From QQWI01 sp964522015 (GTDB taxonomy: Bacteria; Bacillota; Clostridia; Peptostreptococcales; Acidaminobacteraceae): 64,000 bases of DNA. A model generated the notes under the pieces. That model had not been told where the DNA came from. It made no database searches and was given only the letters and a program-made list of their open reading frames with translations. This document shows, piece by piece, positions 53,088-61,332 of this stretch (positions within the stretch are counted from its first letter, which is position 1; every line of letters begins with the position of its first letter). Where the stretch lies: NCBI GenBank assembly GCA_964522015.1, contig CAZFST010000005.1:62001-126000 (forward strand), given 5' to 3'. The position numbers and the translations under genes were made by a program.

Positions 53088-54081
53088 TGTAAACCTCCTT
53101 CATCATAGGTAACATTTTAACCAGCTTGGAAATTGCCGCCATATCAACTGTTTGCATCCCATCGCTGGTGGCCCTATCCGGTGCAATATGGGCCTCCACA
53201 ATCAAAGCATCTGCACCAGCCGCCAGAGCTGATAGACCCACTGGCAAAACCACCGACCTAAGCCCCGTTCCATGGGAGGGATCTGCCACCACAGGCAAAT
53301 GACTAAGCTGCTTTAACAGGGCAATTGCATTGATATCAAAGGTGTTTCGGGTCATGGGCTCAAAGGTTTTAATCCCCCGTTCACAGAGCATAATTTGGCT
53401 GTTGCCATTGGCATATATGTACTCTGCAGCCAGTAAGAATTCCTCTATAGTAGCCGATGGTCCCCTTTTAAGTAAAATTGGCAAATGAGATTTACCCGCT
53501 CGCTTTAAAAGTTCAAAGTTTTGCATGCTTCTGGCACCGATTTGAATACAGTCCAAGTAGGCTTCTGCCTCATCCATTTGATTGGCGGTCAAGACCTCCG
53601 ACACAGCACCCATGCCGTATTCATCTGCCACCTGTCTTAAAATCTTAAGCCCTTCAACCCCTAAACCTTGAAAACTATAAGGGGACGTTCGCGGCTTAAA
53701 GGCACCACCCCTTAAGAGTTTAACCCCCATTTCAGATAGTTCTTTGGCAATTTGTCGCATATCCTCAAGTCTCTCAACAGAACAGGGGCCGGCAATCATC
53801 ACGGGCATGGAGCCGCCGATGGCGGTTCCCCTCACGTTTACCACTGTGTTTTCCGCCTTGTAAGCCCGACTTACCAGCTGGTAGGGCGTTTTTATGGCCA
53901 TGACGTTTCGCACGAAAGGCACAAAGTCAGCATGTCCCATCACTTCACTTGCCGATTGGGGCACTTGAAAAACGCATCGCTCACCCTCTGGTATGGCAGT
54001 GTAATCAACTCGATGATGATTTAATAAATCCTTGAAAATATGCATTGATTTTACATTAAGTGGGTGTAAAGTCACGATCAT
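53074..54081 (-). CDS. aroF: 3-deoxy-7-phosphoheptulonate (DAHP) synthase
   Basis: 335 residues. N-terminal ~70-residue ferredoxin-like regulatory domain (MIVTLHPLNV...), then a type I-beta/KDO8P-like barrel: VMIAGPCSVE, LRGGAFKPRTSPYSFQGLG, IGARSMQNFELLK, LLKRGPSATIEEFL, VADPSHGTG. First enzyme of aromatic synthesis, joining PEP and erythrose 4-phosphate. ATG 54081 follows AGGAGG. Preceded by a leader peptide and terminator, which would control the whole aroF-tyrA-pheA operon. Confidence 0.95.
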   Translation of the reverse strand: MIVTLHPLNVKSMHIFKDLLNHHRVDYTAIPEGERCVFQVPQSASEVMGHADFVPFVRNVMAIKTPYQLVSRAYKAENTVVNVRGTAIGGSMPVMIAGPCSVERLEDMRQIAKELSEMGVKLLRGGAFKPRTSPYSFQGLGVEGLKILRQVADEYGMGAVSEVLTANQMDEAEAYLDCIQIGARSMQNFELLKRAGKSHLPILLKRGPSATIEEFLLAAEYIYANGNSQIMLCERGIKTFEPMTRNTFDINAIALLKQLSHLPVVADPSHGTGLRSVVLPVGLSALAAGADALIVEAHIAPDRATSDGMQTVDMAAISKLVKMLPMMKEVYNGIA

Positions 54082-54110
54082 CTTTTCTTCCTCCTGTTAT
54101 ATTGGCCATT

Positions 54111-54143
54111 AAAAAAGCGGCGTACCCATTTGGATACGCCGCT
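54111..54143 (-). terminator. Attenuator terminator upstream of aroF
   Basis: AGCGGCGTA and TACGCCGCT (54116-54124, 54135-54143) with six T on the minus strand, ending about 30 bases before the aroF ATG. Upstream in the same leader are two A/T-centred hairpins: GTCGTTT/AAACGAC (54162-54180) and TGGTTT/AAACCA (54185-54200), candidate pause or antiterminator elements. Confidence 0.88.
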
Positions 54144-54218
54144 GCCGATTCAAACTTGTCAGTCGTTTTTTAAAAACGACCCTATGGTTTTTTCAAACCA
54201 CCTTTGTTTGTTTCACGT

Positions 54219-54344
54219 TCACCCATGGGAAGGTAAGTGCTCATATTTATTTTTAAACGTCAAGTAACCTGCGCTAAAAAAGAAGCCCAAGTAAAAGAAG
54301 AAAAATAGATATGTAGTTGTGAGTGAACTCATGAGATGTAGCAT
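54219..54344 (-). CDS. Phe/Tyr-rich leader peptide of the aromatic operon
   Basis: 41 codons from ATG 54344, which follows GGAGG by five bases. Twelve of the 41 residues are Phe or Tyr, concentrated in TYLFFFFYLGFFFSAGYLTF (11-30): eight Phe and four Tyr in all. It is followed by three hairpins, the last a T-run terminator, then aroF-tyrA-pheA. This is the layout of ribosome-mediated attenuation: stalling at Phe/Tyr codons when those amino acids are short would favour readthrough. A longer in-frame start (54428) lies upstream of the predicted transcription start and is rejected. A small membrane protein is the alternative reading. Confidence 0.7.
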   Translation of the reverse strand: MLHLMSSLTTTYLFFFFYLGFFFSAGYLTFKNKYEHLPSHG

Positions 54345-54399
54345 GATAGCCTCCAACATAGACAAGGTCTGCACCACCGCCACTGCGATGTTAAACCTG

Positions 54400-54428
54400 A
54401 TTATACCCATGGTTTTCTGACTTGTCAA
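54400..54428 (-). promoter_or_regulatory. Consensus promoter of the aroF-tyrA-pheA leader
   Basis: TTGACA (54428-54423), exactly 17 bases, TATAAT (54405-54400) on the minus strand: a full sigma-A consensus. Predicted start near 54393, about 40 bases before the leader peptide ribosome site. Confidence 0.85.
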
Positions 54429-54529
54429 ACACTTTCACCATAATAATTAATTCATACGCACTCAAATTAATTGGCTTGCTTCAACAAAAATTGCAAGGGC
54501 CATCCAAGTCGTAGCAACCCTTTAAACAC

Positions 54530-54566
54530 AGTCACCCCCTGACCACATGCTCATCAGGGGGTGACT
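54530..54566 (-). terminator. Hairpin terminator downstream of carB
   Basis: 13-bp perfect arms (54530-54542, 54554-54566; core GTCACCCCCTGA/TCAGGGGGTGAC). The minus-strand side has a poor T-run (GTGTTTAAA); the plus-strand side has TTAATTTTT. Confidence 0.7.
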
Positions 54567-54570
54567 TTAA

Positions 54571-54695
54571 TTTTTGATCTCAAATTTTTGATCTCAGATT
54601 TTTGATCTCAGGTTTTTGATCTCAGATTTTTGATCTCAGGTTATTGATCTCAGGTTATTGATCTCAGGTTATTGAAATCAGATTTTTAATCTCTG
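54571..54695. repeat. 14-bp tandem array after the carB stop
   Basis: About nine consecutive 14-bp units close to TTTTTGATCTCAGG (variants with TTATT or CAGA ends), beginning 12 bases after the carB stop and ending next to the terminator hairpin. Non-coding, transcribed with carB. Units at 54571-54682 are contiguous and in register; the ninth is degenerate. Confidence 0.93.
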
Positions 54696-54706
54696 TTTAT
54701 GCTTGC

Positions 54707-57700
54707 TTAACTGTTTTGAAGAGGGAAAATTTCAAAGTGGTGATGACCCCTTTCAAGGTGCTCTAAAATCAACTCAAATTTATCTGGACTCATCACACAA
54801 GGGAGCCCTTTTTCAACCGCAACACCTCGCATGGCTGCCCCTTGGGCACTGCTACCTTCAACAAAATCCTTTGTACTCACAATCAGATTAATGCCTTTTT
54901 CTGCAATCATCTCTTTAAGCGCCTGGGCATCCATATGGTCTTCAGACAACCAGTGGGCTTGATGGGCCATGACAGTTTTTCCAGTCCGCACCTGATAGGC
55001 CTGCTTTTCAGATGCCGTCAGATGCATCAGCATATTGATATCCGAAAGATGGATTCCATCTGCTGCTAAACACTTATCCAAGGCTTCCGTTAAGGTTGGT
55101 GCCACAAACATGCTTTCTCCAGTGGAGAGCATATTGGGCCCCAAGAGAGAGTCGATGCCAATTAATTTTTCATTTGAAAACACCGGGGCCTTGACAGCCG
55201 CATAAGGCATGGCCTTTAACATGCCAGCGGTTACACCTAGGTCTGAAAGTTTTGCTCCCAGTGCCAAGCCCACCGCCCAATGAATCATGGGTGTTTTTGT
55301 AACTTTTGCAATAAAGGGCAGACTTCTTGATGCCCTTGGATTAACTTCTAGCACATAAAAGCGACTTCCCATCTTGATAAATTGAAAGTTGATAATGCCT
55401 CGGTACTGCAAATGACGGCAAATTTTCTCCACATAGGTGTAAAGGGTCATCATTTGTTGCTTTTGAAGCCTTGCAGGGTAAAGGGAAATACTATCCCCAG
55501 AGTGGACACCGGCTTGGTCCAAATGCTCCATAAAGCCTGGTATAAAGATATCTTCCCCATCGGAAATGGCATCGATTTCAAGTTCAATCCCCTCAAGGTA
55601 TTGATCCACTAAAATATCCGTTTCCCCATACTTACTGTGCATCTCTTCAAAATAAGCACTAACGCTGCCATCATCCCTAAGGGTCATCATATCCTGACCG
55701 CCGATGACAAAACTTGGTCGCAGTAAAACAGGATAGCCAGTCTCTTTGGCAAATTCAATGGCGGCCTCTGCGGTTTTGGCCACGTTACCAATGGCCCTTG
55801 GTATTTCCAACGAATCAAGCATGTCATAAAACAGCGCTCTATCTTCTACAGCATCAATGGTACTGGCACTTAGACCCAAAAGCTTAACGCCTCTATCTTC
55901 AAGGGCTTTAGCAATTTTAATAGCCGTTTGACCACCAAACTGCAAGAGTACACCAAAGGGCTTTTCAAGGGTTACAATTGCCATAACATCTTCTACTGTA
56001 ATAGGTTCAAAGTACAATTTATCCGACAAATCGTGGTCCGTACTGACGGTCTCAGGGTTGTTATTGACCATAATGGCTTCATAGCCGTATTTTCTGATGG
56101 CCATTAGGGCCTTGACAGAGCTATAGTCAAATTCTACCCCTTGACCAATCCGAATGGGGCCAGAACCGATGACGATGATCTTTTTGTTTTCTGAGCGTAC
56201 AGATTCGTTGGTGCCATGGTAGGTGCTGTAAAGGTAATTGGAGTGGGCTTCAAATTCACCCCCACAGGTATCCACCATCCGGTAAACTGGCTTAATGCCA
56301 AGCTCCTCTAAATGGTCGCTGACATCATCCAGTTTCGAGCCACTGAGGGTTGCTAAACTGTGATTTGAAAAGCCCAATCGCTTAATGCGCTTGAGGGTTT
56401 CCCCATCCAATGAGCGAATATCCGACACACCCTTTAGGGTCTCTTCGATTTGGACGCAGTTGCTGATACGATTTAAGAAATACAAGTCAATATGGGTGTG
56501 CTCTTTAATTTGAGCATGACTCTTGCCACGGCGAAACAGTTCCGCTAAGGCAAAGACCCGGTTAAAGGCCTTAGCCGTGCAAAGCTCAAAGAGGGCCCCA
56601 TCTGTGAAATCACGCATGGCTGGATCAAAGAGATCATGTTGGGCCAAATCCAAAGACCTGACCGCTTTTAAAAGGGCTTCTTCAAAGGTTGTGCCGATGG
56701 CCATGACTTCTCCAGTGGCCCGCATCACCGTACCCAAGTCCGTCTGGGTACTTTTTAGCTTGTCGTAGGGCCATCTTGGCATCTTGACCACGCAGTAGTC
56801 CAGGGTGGGTTCGTGGCATGCCATGGTCTTTTGGGTCACTTGATTTTGAATCTTATCAAGGGTGTAACCCAGGCCAATGCGCATGGCTATTTTAGCAATG
56901 GCATACCCTGTGGCTTTTGAGGCAAGGGCCGACGACCGGCTCACACGGGGATTGACTTCAATCACGTAATACTGATTGTCCGTTGGAGAAAGTGCGTACT
57001 GAACATTGCACCCGCCGATAATCTTCAGGTGATTTACAATTCGAATTGCAGATTGTCTGAGCATTTGGTACTGCTTGTCATTGAGGGTTTGAGATGGGGC
57101 CACAACAATGCTATCCCCCGTATGAATCCCCACTGGGTCCAAGTTTTCCATATTACAAACGGCGATGGTGTTCCCATCTTTATCCCGCATCATTTCGTAT
57201 TCGATTTCTTTCCAGCCATACACGGATTTTTCAATCAGCACCTGGCCCACAGGGCTTTTTTTAAGGCCATCACCAGCTATGATGTCCAGGGCCTGGGGGT
57301 CATTGCAAATGCCGCCCCCAAATCCACCTAGGGTAAAAGCGGGTCTAACAATCACTGGGAAGCCGATTCTAAGGGCTGCCCTGTGGGCATCCTCAAGGGT
57401 ATTCACCGATTCACTGGCCATCACGGGCTCAGAAATGGCAATCATCTCGTTCTTAAAGATGTCCCGGTCTTCTGATCGCTCAATATCAATGGGGTGGGTC
57501 CCCAAGATTTTAATGTTATATTGATCCAATATCCCTGCATGGTAAAGTTTCATCCCTAGGTTAAGGGAGGTTTGCCCCCCCATGCCAAGAACAATGGCTT
57601 CTGGTCTTTCTTTTTCGATAATGGCCTGGGCCGAGGCCAATGTCATGGGCTCCGAATAGAGCACATCCACTAGGTCTAAGTCCGTCATGATGGTCGCTGG

Positions 57701-57832
57701 GTTATTGTTGAGAAGCACCACTGTCAGCCCCTCTTCTTTTAGGGCTTTAATGGCTTGTGTGCCTGAATAGTCAAACTCTGCTGCTTGGCCAATAACAATG
57801 GGGCCTGATCCAATTACGAACACTTTTTGCAT
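54707..57832 (-). CDS. carB: Carbamoyl-phosphate synthase large subunit
   Basis: 1041 residues, slightly shorter than the ~1070 usual. Two ATP-grasp halves, each with its own N-terminal motif (GSGPIVIGQAAEFDYSGTQA and GSGPIRIGQGVEFDYSSVKA at about 553) and an EVNPR.SRSS/SRSLP motif; the C-terminal ~120 residues form the MGS-like allosteric domain. Makes carbamoyl phosphate from bicarbonate, ATP and CarA-derived ammonia for pyrimidines and arginine. ATG 57832 with GGAGG; overlaps carA by 19 bases. Confidence 0.97.
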   Translation of the reverse strand: MQKVFVIGSGPIVIGQAAEFDYSGTQAIKALKEEGLTVVLLNNNPATIMTDLDLVDVLYSEPMTLASAQAIIEKERPEAIVLGMGGQTSLNLGMKLYHAGILDQYNIKILGTHPIDIERSEDRDIFKNEMIAISEPVMASESVNTLEDAHRAALRIGFPVIVRPAFTLGGFGGGICNDPQALDIIAGDGLKKSPVGQVLIEKSVYGWKEIEYEMMRDKDGNTIAVCNMENLDPVGIHTGDSIVVAPSQTLNDKQYQMLRQSAIRIVNHLKIIGGCNVQYALSPTDNQYYVIEVNPRVSRSSALASKATGYAIAKIAMRIGLGYTLDKIQNQVTQKTMACHEPTLDYCVVKMPRWPYDKLKSTQTDLGTVMRATGEVMAIGTTFEEALLKAVRSLDLAQHDLFDPAMRDFTDGALFELCTAKAFNRVFALAELFRRGKSHAQIKEHTHIDLYFLNRISNCVQIEETLKGVSDIRSLDGETLKRIKRLGFSNHSLATLSGSKLDDVSDHLEELGIKPVYRMVDTCGGEFEAHSNYLYSTYHGTNESVRSENKKIIVIGSGPIRIGQGVEFDYSSVKALMAIRKYGYEAIMVNNNPETVSTDHDLSDKLYFEPITVEDVMAIVTLEKPFGVLLQFGGQTAIKIAKALEDRGVKLLGLSASTIDAVEDRALFYDMLDSLEIPRAIGNVAKTAEAAIEFAKETGYPVLLRPSFVIGGQDMMTLRDDGSVSAYFEEMHSKYGETDILVDQYLEGIELEIDAISDGEDIFIPGFMEHLDQAGVHSGDSISLYPARLQKQQMMTLYTYVEKICRHLQYRGIINFQFIKMGSRFYVLEVNPRASRSLPFIAKVTKTPMIHWAVGLALGAKLSDLGVTAGMLKAMPYAAVKAPVFSNEKLIGIDSLLGPNMLSTGESMFVAPTLTEALDKCLAADGIHLSDINMLMHLTASEKQAYQVRTGKTVMAHQAHWLSEDHMDAQALKEMIAEKGINLIVSTKDFVEGSSAQGAAMRGVAVEKGLPCVMSPDKFELILEHLERGHHHFEIFPLQNS

Positions 57833-58905
57833 GCCAACACCTCCTTTTGTACTAGGGTGATGGCCACTAAATCATCAAAGAAGTACTGGGAATCCTGGGG
57901 ACCCGGGTAGGCCTCTGGATGGTACTGAACGCTGTAAACCGGCAGGCTCATGTGCTGAATGCCCTCAATGGTGGCGTCGTTCAAATTTGTGTGGGTTTTG
58001 ATCAAATGCAGGGGCATGCTCTCAGGTATAATGTGATACCCGTGATTTTGCGAGGTAATACTCATGGTCTTTCTCATAAGGTCCTTGACCGGATGATTGG
58101 TTCCCCTGTGGCCAAAAGCCATCTTCTCAGTTTTCGCGCCATGGGCCAAGGCAATCATTTGATGGCCTAGGCAGATGCCAAATACCGGTAGTTTTCCGCT
58201 GAAATACTGGGCATTATAAATGCCCTCGGTCATATCTTGGGGGTTACCTGGTCCGTTTGATAGTAGGATTGCATCTGGATTATGGGCTTCAATGGTTTCA
58301 GGGAGCGAGCGTGACGGAAAGAGTGTCACGGCACAGCCTTTCTTCACAAGTGAATCCACAATACCTTGTTTGACGCCGAAGTCAATCAAGGCAACATGAG
58401 GAAAACCCTCTGATACTTTGACAATTTCAGTGGTACTGACATCGTGGGCAATAGCATAGAGCTGGGTGGTTTTTAAGTCATCCACATGCCACTGGGCATC
58501 GTCTAGACTCAAAACGATTTTACCCATAAGTGCCCCACCGGTTCTGATTTTTTTTATAAGTGCTCGAGTGTCTACCCCCGTTAGGCAGGCCACACCCTGT
58601 TCTTTAAGATATAGGTCCAAGCTTTTATCAGAGTCTGGGTTGGAGTAGTCTTCGTTTAAGTGACTGACCACAAATCCAGAAACATAGGATTGTTTTGATT
58701 GAAAATCCTTGGGATTGATGCCGTAGTTGCCCATCAAGGGGTAAGCCATCACCACGATTTGTTTGTAATAAGAAGGATCCGTCAGGATTTCTTGATAGCC
58801 TGTCATGCCGGTGTTGAAAACAACCTCACCTAAAGCATGCTTGACATCTCCTATTAAGACGCCCTCAAAATACGTACCATCTTGCATTAGTAAATAACCT
58901 TTCAT
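57814..58905 (-). CDS. carA: Carbamoyl-phosphate synthase small subunit
   Basis: 363 residues. N-terminal CPSase_sm domain (MKGYLLMQDGTYFEG) and C-terminal class I glutamine amidotransferase with FGICLGHQM (nucleophile about Cys245), FGHRGTNHPV and the YHPEAYPGP His/Glu. Supplies ammonia to CarB. ATG 58905 follows AAAGGAG; the TTG at 58923 precedes that site. Own promoter, and a PyrR-like hairpin close to the ribosome site. Confidence 0.97.
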   Translation of the reverse strand: MKGYLLMQDGTYFEGVLIGDVKHALGEVVFNTGMTGYQEILTDPSYYKQIVVMAYPLMGNYGINPKDFQSKQSYVSGFVVSHLNEDYSNPDSDKSLDLYLKEQGVACLTGVDTRALIKKIRTGGALMGKIVLSLDDAQWHVDDLKTTQLYAIAHDVSTTEIVKVSEGFPHVALIDFGVKQGIVDSLVKKGCAVTLFPSRSLPETIEAHNPDAILLSNGPGNPQDMTEGIYNAQYFSGKLPVFGICLGHQMIALAHGAKTEKMAFGHRGTNHPVKDLMRKTMSITSQNHGYHIIPESMPLHLIKTHTNLNDATIEGIQHMSLPVYSVQYHPEAYPGPQDSQYFFDDLVAITLVQKEVLACKKCS

Positions 58906-58928
58906 GGTTGATTCTCCTTTCAATATCT

Positions 58929-58943
58929 CTGCCTCTCGGGCAG
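58929..58943 (-). promoter_or_regulatory. PyrR-type RNA hairpin before carA
   Basis: CTGCC-CGAGA-GGCAG stem-loop in the carA leader, 9 bases upstream of AAAGGAG. It contains CCCGAGAGGC, matching the CCNGNGAGGY core of PyrR-binding loops; the flanking ARU and final U are not matched. No terminator follows, so control would be at translation. Confidence 0.45.
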
Positions 58944-59044
58944 TGTTAATAGTTGAAAACCTCGTTTCAAATGAAGGTTTGGTCCAAGACCTATTCAGTT
59001 TTTGAATAACGATGCATTTCGTTGTATGTTTATGCCTTTAGGGT

Positions 59045-59072
59045 ATTATAGCAGATGGTCGTCAGATTGCAA
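59045..59072 (-). promoter_or_regulatory. Promoter of carAB
   Basis: TTGCAA (59072-59067), 16 bases, TATAAT (59050-59045) preceded by TGC (extended -10). The leader to the carA ATG is about 135 bases and holds several small hairpins, e.g. AACGA/TCGTT and GGTC/GACC. Confidence 0.65.
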
Positions 59073-59083
59073 GTCCATCTTTC

Positions 59084-59207
59084 AAAAAAACGATGATATA
59101 TCAGAAGTCGTTAAAAAAACAGAATATACACCCTATTTCCAACCCCTAAAGACATTAATCAATTGCCCCCTCAGAACATCAAGAGATAATATACCACACC
59201 AGGGGGC
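59084..59207 (-). other. Intergenic hairpins upstream of the carA promoter
   Basis: No gene. AACGA (59089-59093) and TCGTT (59108-59112) flanked by A/T-runs could be a weak terminator on either strand. GCCCCCT (59165-59171) pairs with AGGGGGC (59201-59207) over 29 bases and encloses a minus-strand extended -10 TGGTATATT, a possible second promoter. Confidence 0.3.
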
Positions 59208-59242
59208 GTTTGACCAGTATTTTTTTTATGCATTCAGTGCAT

Positions 59243-59270
59243 AAAAAAAGTCGCCACTACTAGTGACGAC
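59243..59270 (-). terminator. Terminator formed by the last 21-bp palindrome copy
   Basis: GTCGTCACT/AGTGGCGAC-type stem (59250-59270) followed on the minus strand by seven T. It would end transcription of the 59410 gene after three further hairpins. Confidence 0.7.
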
Positions 59271-59372
59271 TGCATCTTTCAAAAAGTCGGAACGAATAGT
59301 GGCAACTTGTATTTTGTAGTTGCCACGCTTAGTGGCGACAAGATTTTATCAACCGCCACGCTTAGTGGCGAC
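59250..59372. repeat. Array of four spaced 21-bp palindromes
   Basis: Copies at 59250-59270, 59286-59306, 59319-59339 and 59352-59372, each close to GTCGCCACTAAGCGTGGCGAC on the minus strand and self-complementary. Spacers are 15, 12 and 12 bases, AT-rich and unrelated. Start-to-start distances are 36, 33 and 33. Confidence 0.85.
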
Positions 59373-59409
59373 CCTTAGCGAATGTCAAACTCACAATCCA
59401 ATGTTGAGA

Positions 59410-59832
59410 TTACAGTACCTTATTGGTTATTTGAGGTGCATATTTGATAAACAGCATGAGTTTTTTGATATCTTCTTCGCTGAGATAATTTAGAGAAATT
59501 AATTTTATATCGCTGTCCCCCATGATTAAACGCAAATGATGCTTTAAATGTTGCAAATGTTTAATGTCTTTTAACAAAACCGTTTGCACCTTGCGCTTAA
59601 AAGGTTCCGTGTAAGTCAGAGACCCCTCCCCAATTTCAATATACACTTTTTCCGGTTGAAAAAACAACCGATAGGCCCATAGTCCAAACCAAGCAGTCAG
59701 GACCAAACCCAGTAAAGCCAATAGCCAAACCCGAAAAACCGCAATTGAAAAGCAGAAAAAAACACAGGAAAGCACCACGCTTTGAAGGCACATCACCGTC
59801 CAAAATTTTCGATTACTGTAGTAAAGCCTCAC
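59410..59832 (-). CDS. Small membrane protein with PH-like soluble part
   Basis: 140 residues. Two TM helices (about 12-32 and 34-55), then an ~85-residue soluble domain (VYIEIGEGSLTYTEPFKRKVQTVLLKDIK) like bacterial PH/YcxB-type domains. Not identified further. Similar layout to the 35335 gene. ATG 59832; a clear AGGAGG is not seen but AAGGGGATGG is upstream. It follows the SDR gene by 24 bases. Confidence 0.65.
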   Translation of the reverse strand: MRLYYSNRKFWTVMCLQSVVLSCVFFCFSIAVFRVWLLALLGLVLTAWFGLWAYRLFFQPEKVYIEIGEGSLTYTEPFKRKVQTVLLKDIKHLQHLKHHLRLIMGDSDIKLISLNYLSEEDIKKLMLFIKYAPQITNKVL

Positions 59833-59856
59833 AGCTCACCATCCCCTTCTTAAACA

Positions 59857-60609
59857 CTAAGCAAAATTCTTGATATCCAATATGCCGCCTTGCTCAAACT
59901 TCTCTGCATGTAACACATTCACAATCACAGCTGCAACCTCTTTGGCATCTCTTAAATTACCATCTTCCTTAAGGGCATGAAACTGAGCCACATTTGGAAA
60001 TGCCTCTGGGCCTGTGCCTCTAATTTCAGCTTGTAAGTCCGTATCGATTACCCCAGGGGCAAAGGAAGCCACCTCTATAGGGAACGCTCTTAAGCCCTGC
60101 TCTTTTGCTACGGTTTGCGAAAATAGATCAATGGCCGCCTTTGTACCGCAGTAGATGCTCCAACCTTCAAAGGGCCGTTTACCTGCACCGGAAGAAATAT
60201 TCAGAATGCGCTTTGGCACTTCCCATGTTTGCGTATGCTTGACCAAGCTACCAACAAGCACACTTGGGGCCACCACATTGATTAAATAGGCGTCCGCGAT
60301 TGCCTGGGCACCACAATCCTCAATGAGAGACATTGGCTGAATCGTCGCTGCATTGTTGACCAAATAAACCCCTTCACAGGGCATTTGGATAATTGCCATG
60401 GCCTGATTTGCTGCTTTTTCTATGTCTAGAACATCTGACATCTCTACCCTAATGTTAGTGAGCAAAGCGCCATTTTCTGTAGCCAGTGCCCCTAATTCTT
60501 GATTTTCTGTTCTGGCCAAACAAATTAGGTGATTGCCAGCAACCATTAATTTTTGAGCAAGGGCCAACCCTAGACCTCTTGAAGTACCTGTAATGATATA
60601 GTATCGCAT
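59857..60609 (-). CDS. Short-chain dehydrogenase/reductase, benzil-reductase-like
   Basis: 250 residues. Rossmann motif TGTSRGLGLA (7-16), NNAA (about 84-87), catalytic Ser in NISSGAGKRP and YCGTK (YxxxK). Resembles YueD-type (S)-benzoin-forming benzil reductases and sepiapterin-reductase-like SDRs; the physiological carbonyl substrate is unknown. Begins MRYYIITGTSRG at ATG 60609. Followed by the small membrane protein gene. Confidence 0.88.
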   Translation of the reverse strand: MRYYIITGTSRGLGLALAQKLMVAGNHLICLARTENQELGALATENGALLTNIRVEMSDVLDIEKAANQAMAIIQMPCEGVYLVNNAATIQPMSLIEDCGAQAIADAYLINVVAPSVLVGSLVKHTQTWEVPKRILNISSGAGKRPFEGWSIYCGTKAAIDLFSQTVAKEQGLRAFPIEVASFAPGVIDTDLQAEIRGTGPEAFPNVAQFHALKEDGNLRDAKEVAAVIVNVLHAEKFEQGGILDIKNFA

Positions 60610-60713
60610 ATTTTTTTGTCTGATTATTTTAGTAAAATAGTCAAACTCTCCTTTTCATAGTCGAATTTAAACTTAAGAACCCCATCATCTTACCATATTT
60701 TTTGACTAAAAAA

Positions 60714-60740
60714 AAGGATATGTCACGGGGACATATCCTT
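60714..60740 (-). terminator. Terminator of the ior operon
   Basis: AAGGATATGT and ACATATCCTT (60714-60723, 60731-60740) with a 7-base loop and a T-run on the minus strand. Confidence 0.9.
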
Positions 60741-60748
60741 AGATCTAA

Positions 60749-61330
60749 TTATTGTACTGCGTCAAAGCCCATTTTAAATGCTTTAAGGTTGAGTTCAACA
60801 AATTTTTCTTTAACCAGTGAACGAATTACCGCTTCCCAATCAATGTCAGCCAGACCAAGACCTTTGATCAAAGCGCCTACTAGAATCACGTTGATGGTTT
60901 TCATGTTGCCTAGCTCTTCAGCCAGTTTTGCAGCATCAAATACTTGCGTATTTTTCACTTTTGTACGAACTTCTTCAACCACGCCGTTTGGATAGTCCAC
61001 TGAACCCATCAAAATCGGTGCAGAAGGGATTCTGAAAGCATTGATGATAACCGTGCCTTCAGGCTTAACAAACTCCATCCACTTAGCAGTTTCCATCTCT
61101 TCAAAAGAAATCAAGATGTCCGCTTGGCCTTTACCGATAATTGGAGAGTAAACTTTTTCACCAAATCGCACCTGTGTGGTAACAGAACCACCACGTTGAG
61201 CCATACCATGGACTTCAGACATTTTTACATCGTAACCGTGGTTCATTAGGCCCGTAGCAAGAATTTTACTTGCTAGGATGATACCCTGACCACCAACACC
61301 AGATAATAAGATATTTTTAGTTTGGCTCAT
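60749..61330 (-). CDS. iorB: Indolepyruvate:ferredoxin oxidoreductase, beta subunit
   Basis: 193 residues. GVGGQGIILASKILA (about 11-25), SEVHGMAQRGGSVTTQVR and the AxIGKGQADILISFE segment are typical of the gamma/beta-type subunit of 2-oxoacid:ferredoxin oxidoreductases. With IorA it decarboxylates aryl pyruvates to acyl-CoA and reduces ferredoxin. ATG 61330 follows the iorA stop after two bases. Confidence 0.95.
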   Translation of the reverse strand: MSQTKNILLSGVGGQGIILASKILATGLMNHGYDVKMSEVHGMAQRGGSVTTQVRFGEKVYSPIIGKGQADILISFEEMETAKWMEFVKPEGTVIINAFRIPSAPILMGSVDYPNGVVEEVRTKVKNTQVFDAAKLAEELGNMKTINVILVGALIKGLGLADIDWEAVIRSLVKEKFVELNLKAFKMGFDAVQ

Positions 61331-61332
61331 GA

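Noticed and set aside
54345..54428. 69-residue upstream-extended version of the leader ORF
   Set aside because: The extension begins in the -35 box and upstream of the predicted transcription start; the internal ATG at 54344 has a perfect GGAGG.
54571..54695. CRISPR-like or coding repeat
   Set aside because: Units are 14 bp and contiguous without spacers; stops occur in the frames examined.
59250..59372. CRISPR array
   Set aside because: Repeats are 21 bp, diverged and palindromic; spacers are only 12-15 bp; there are no cas genes. Does not fit CRISPR dimensions.
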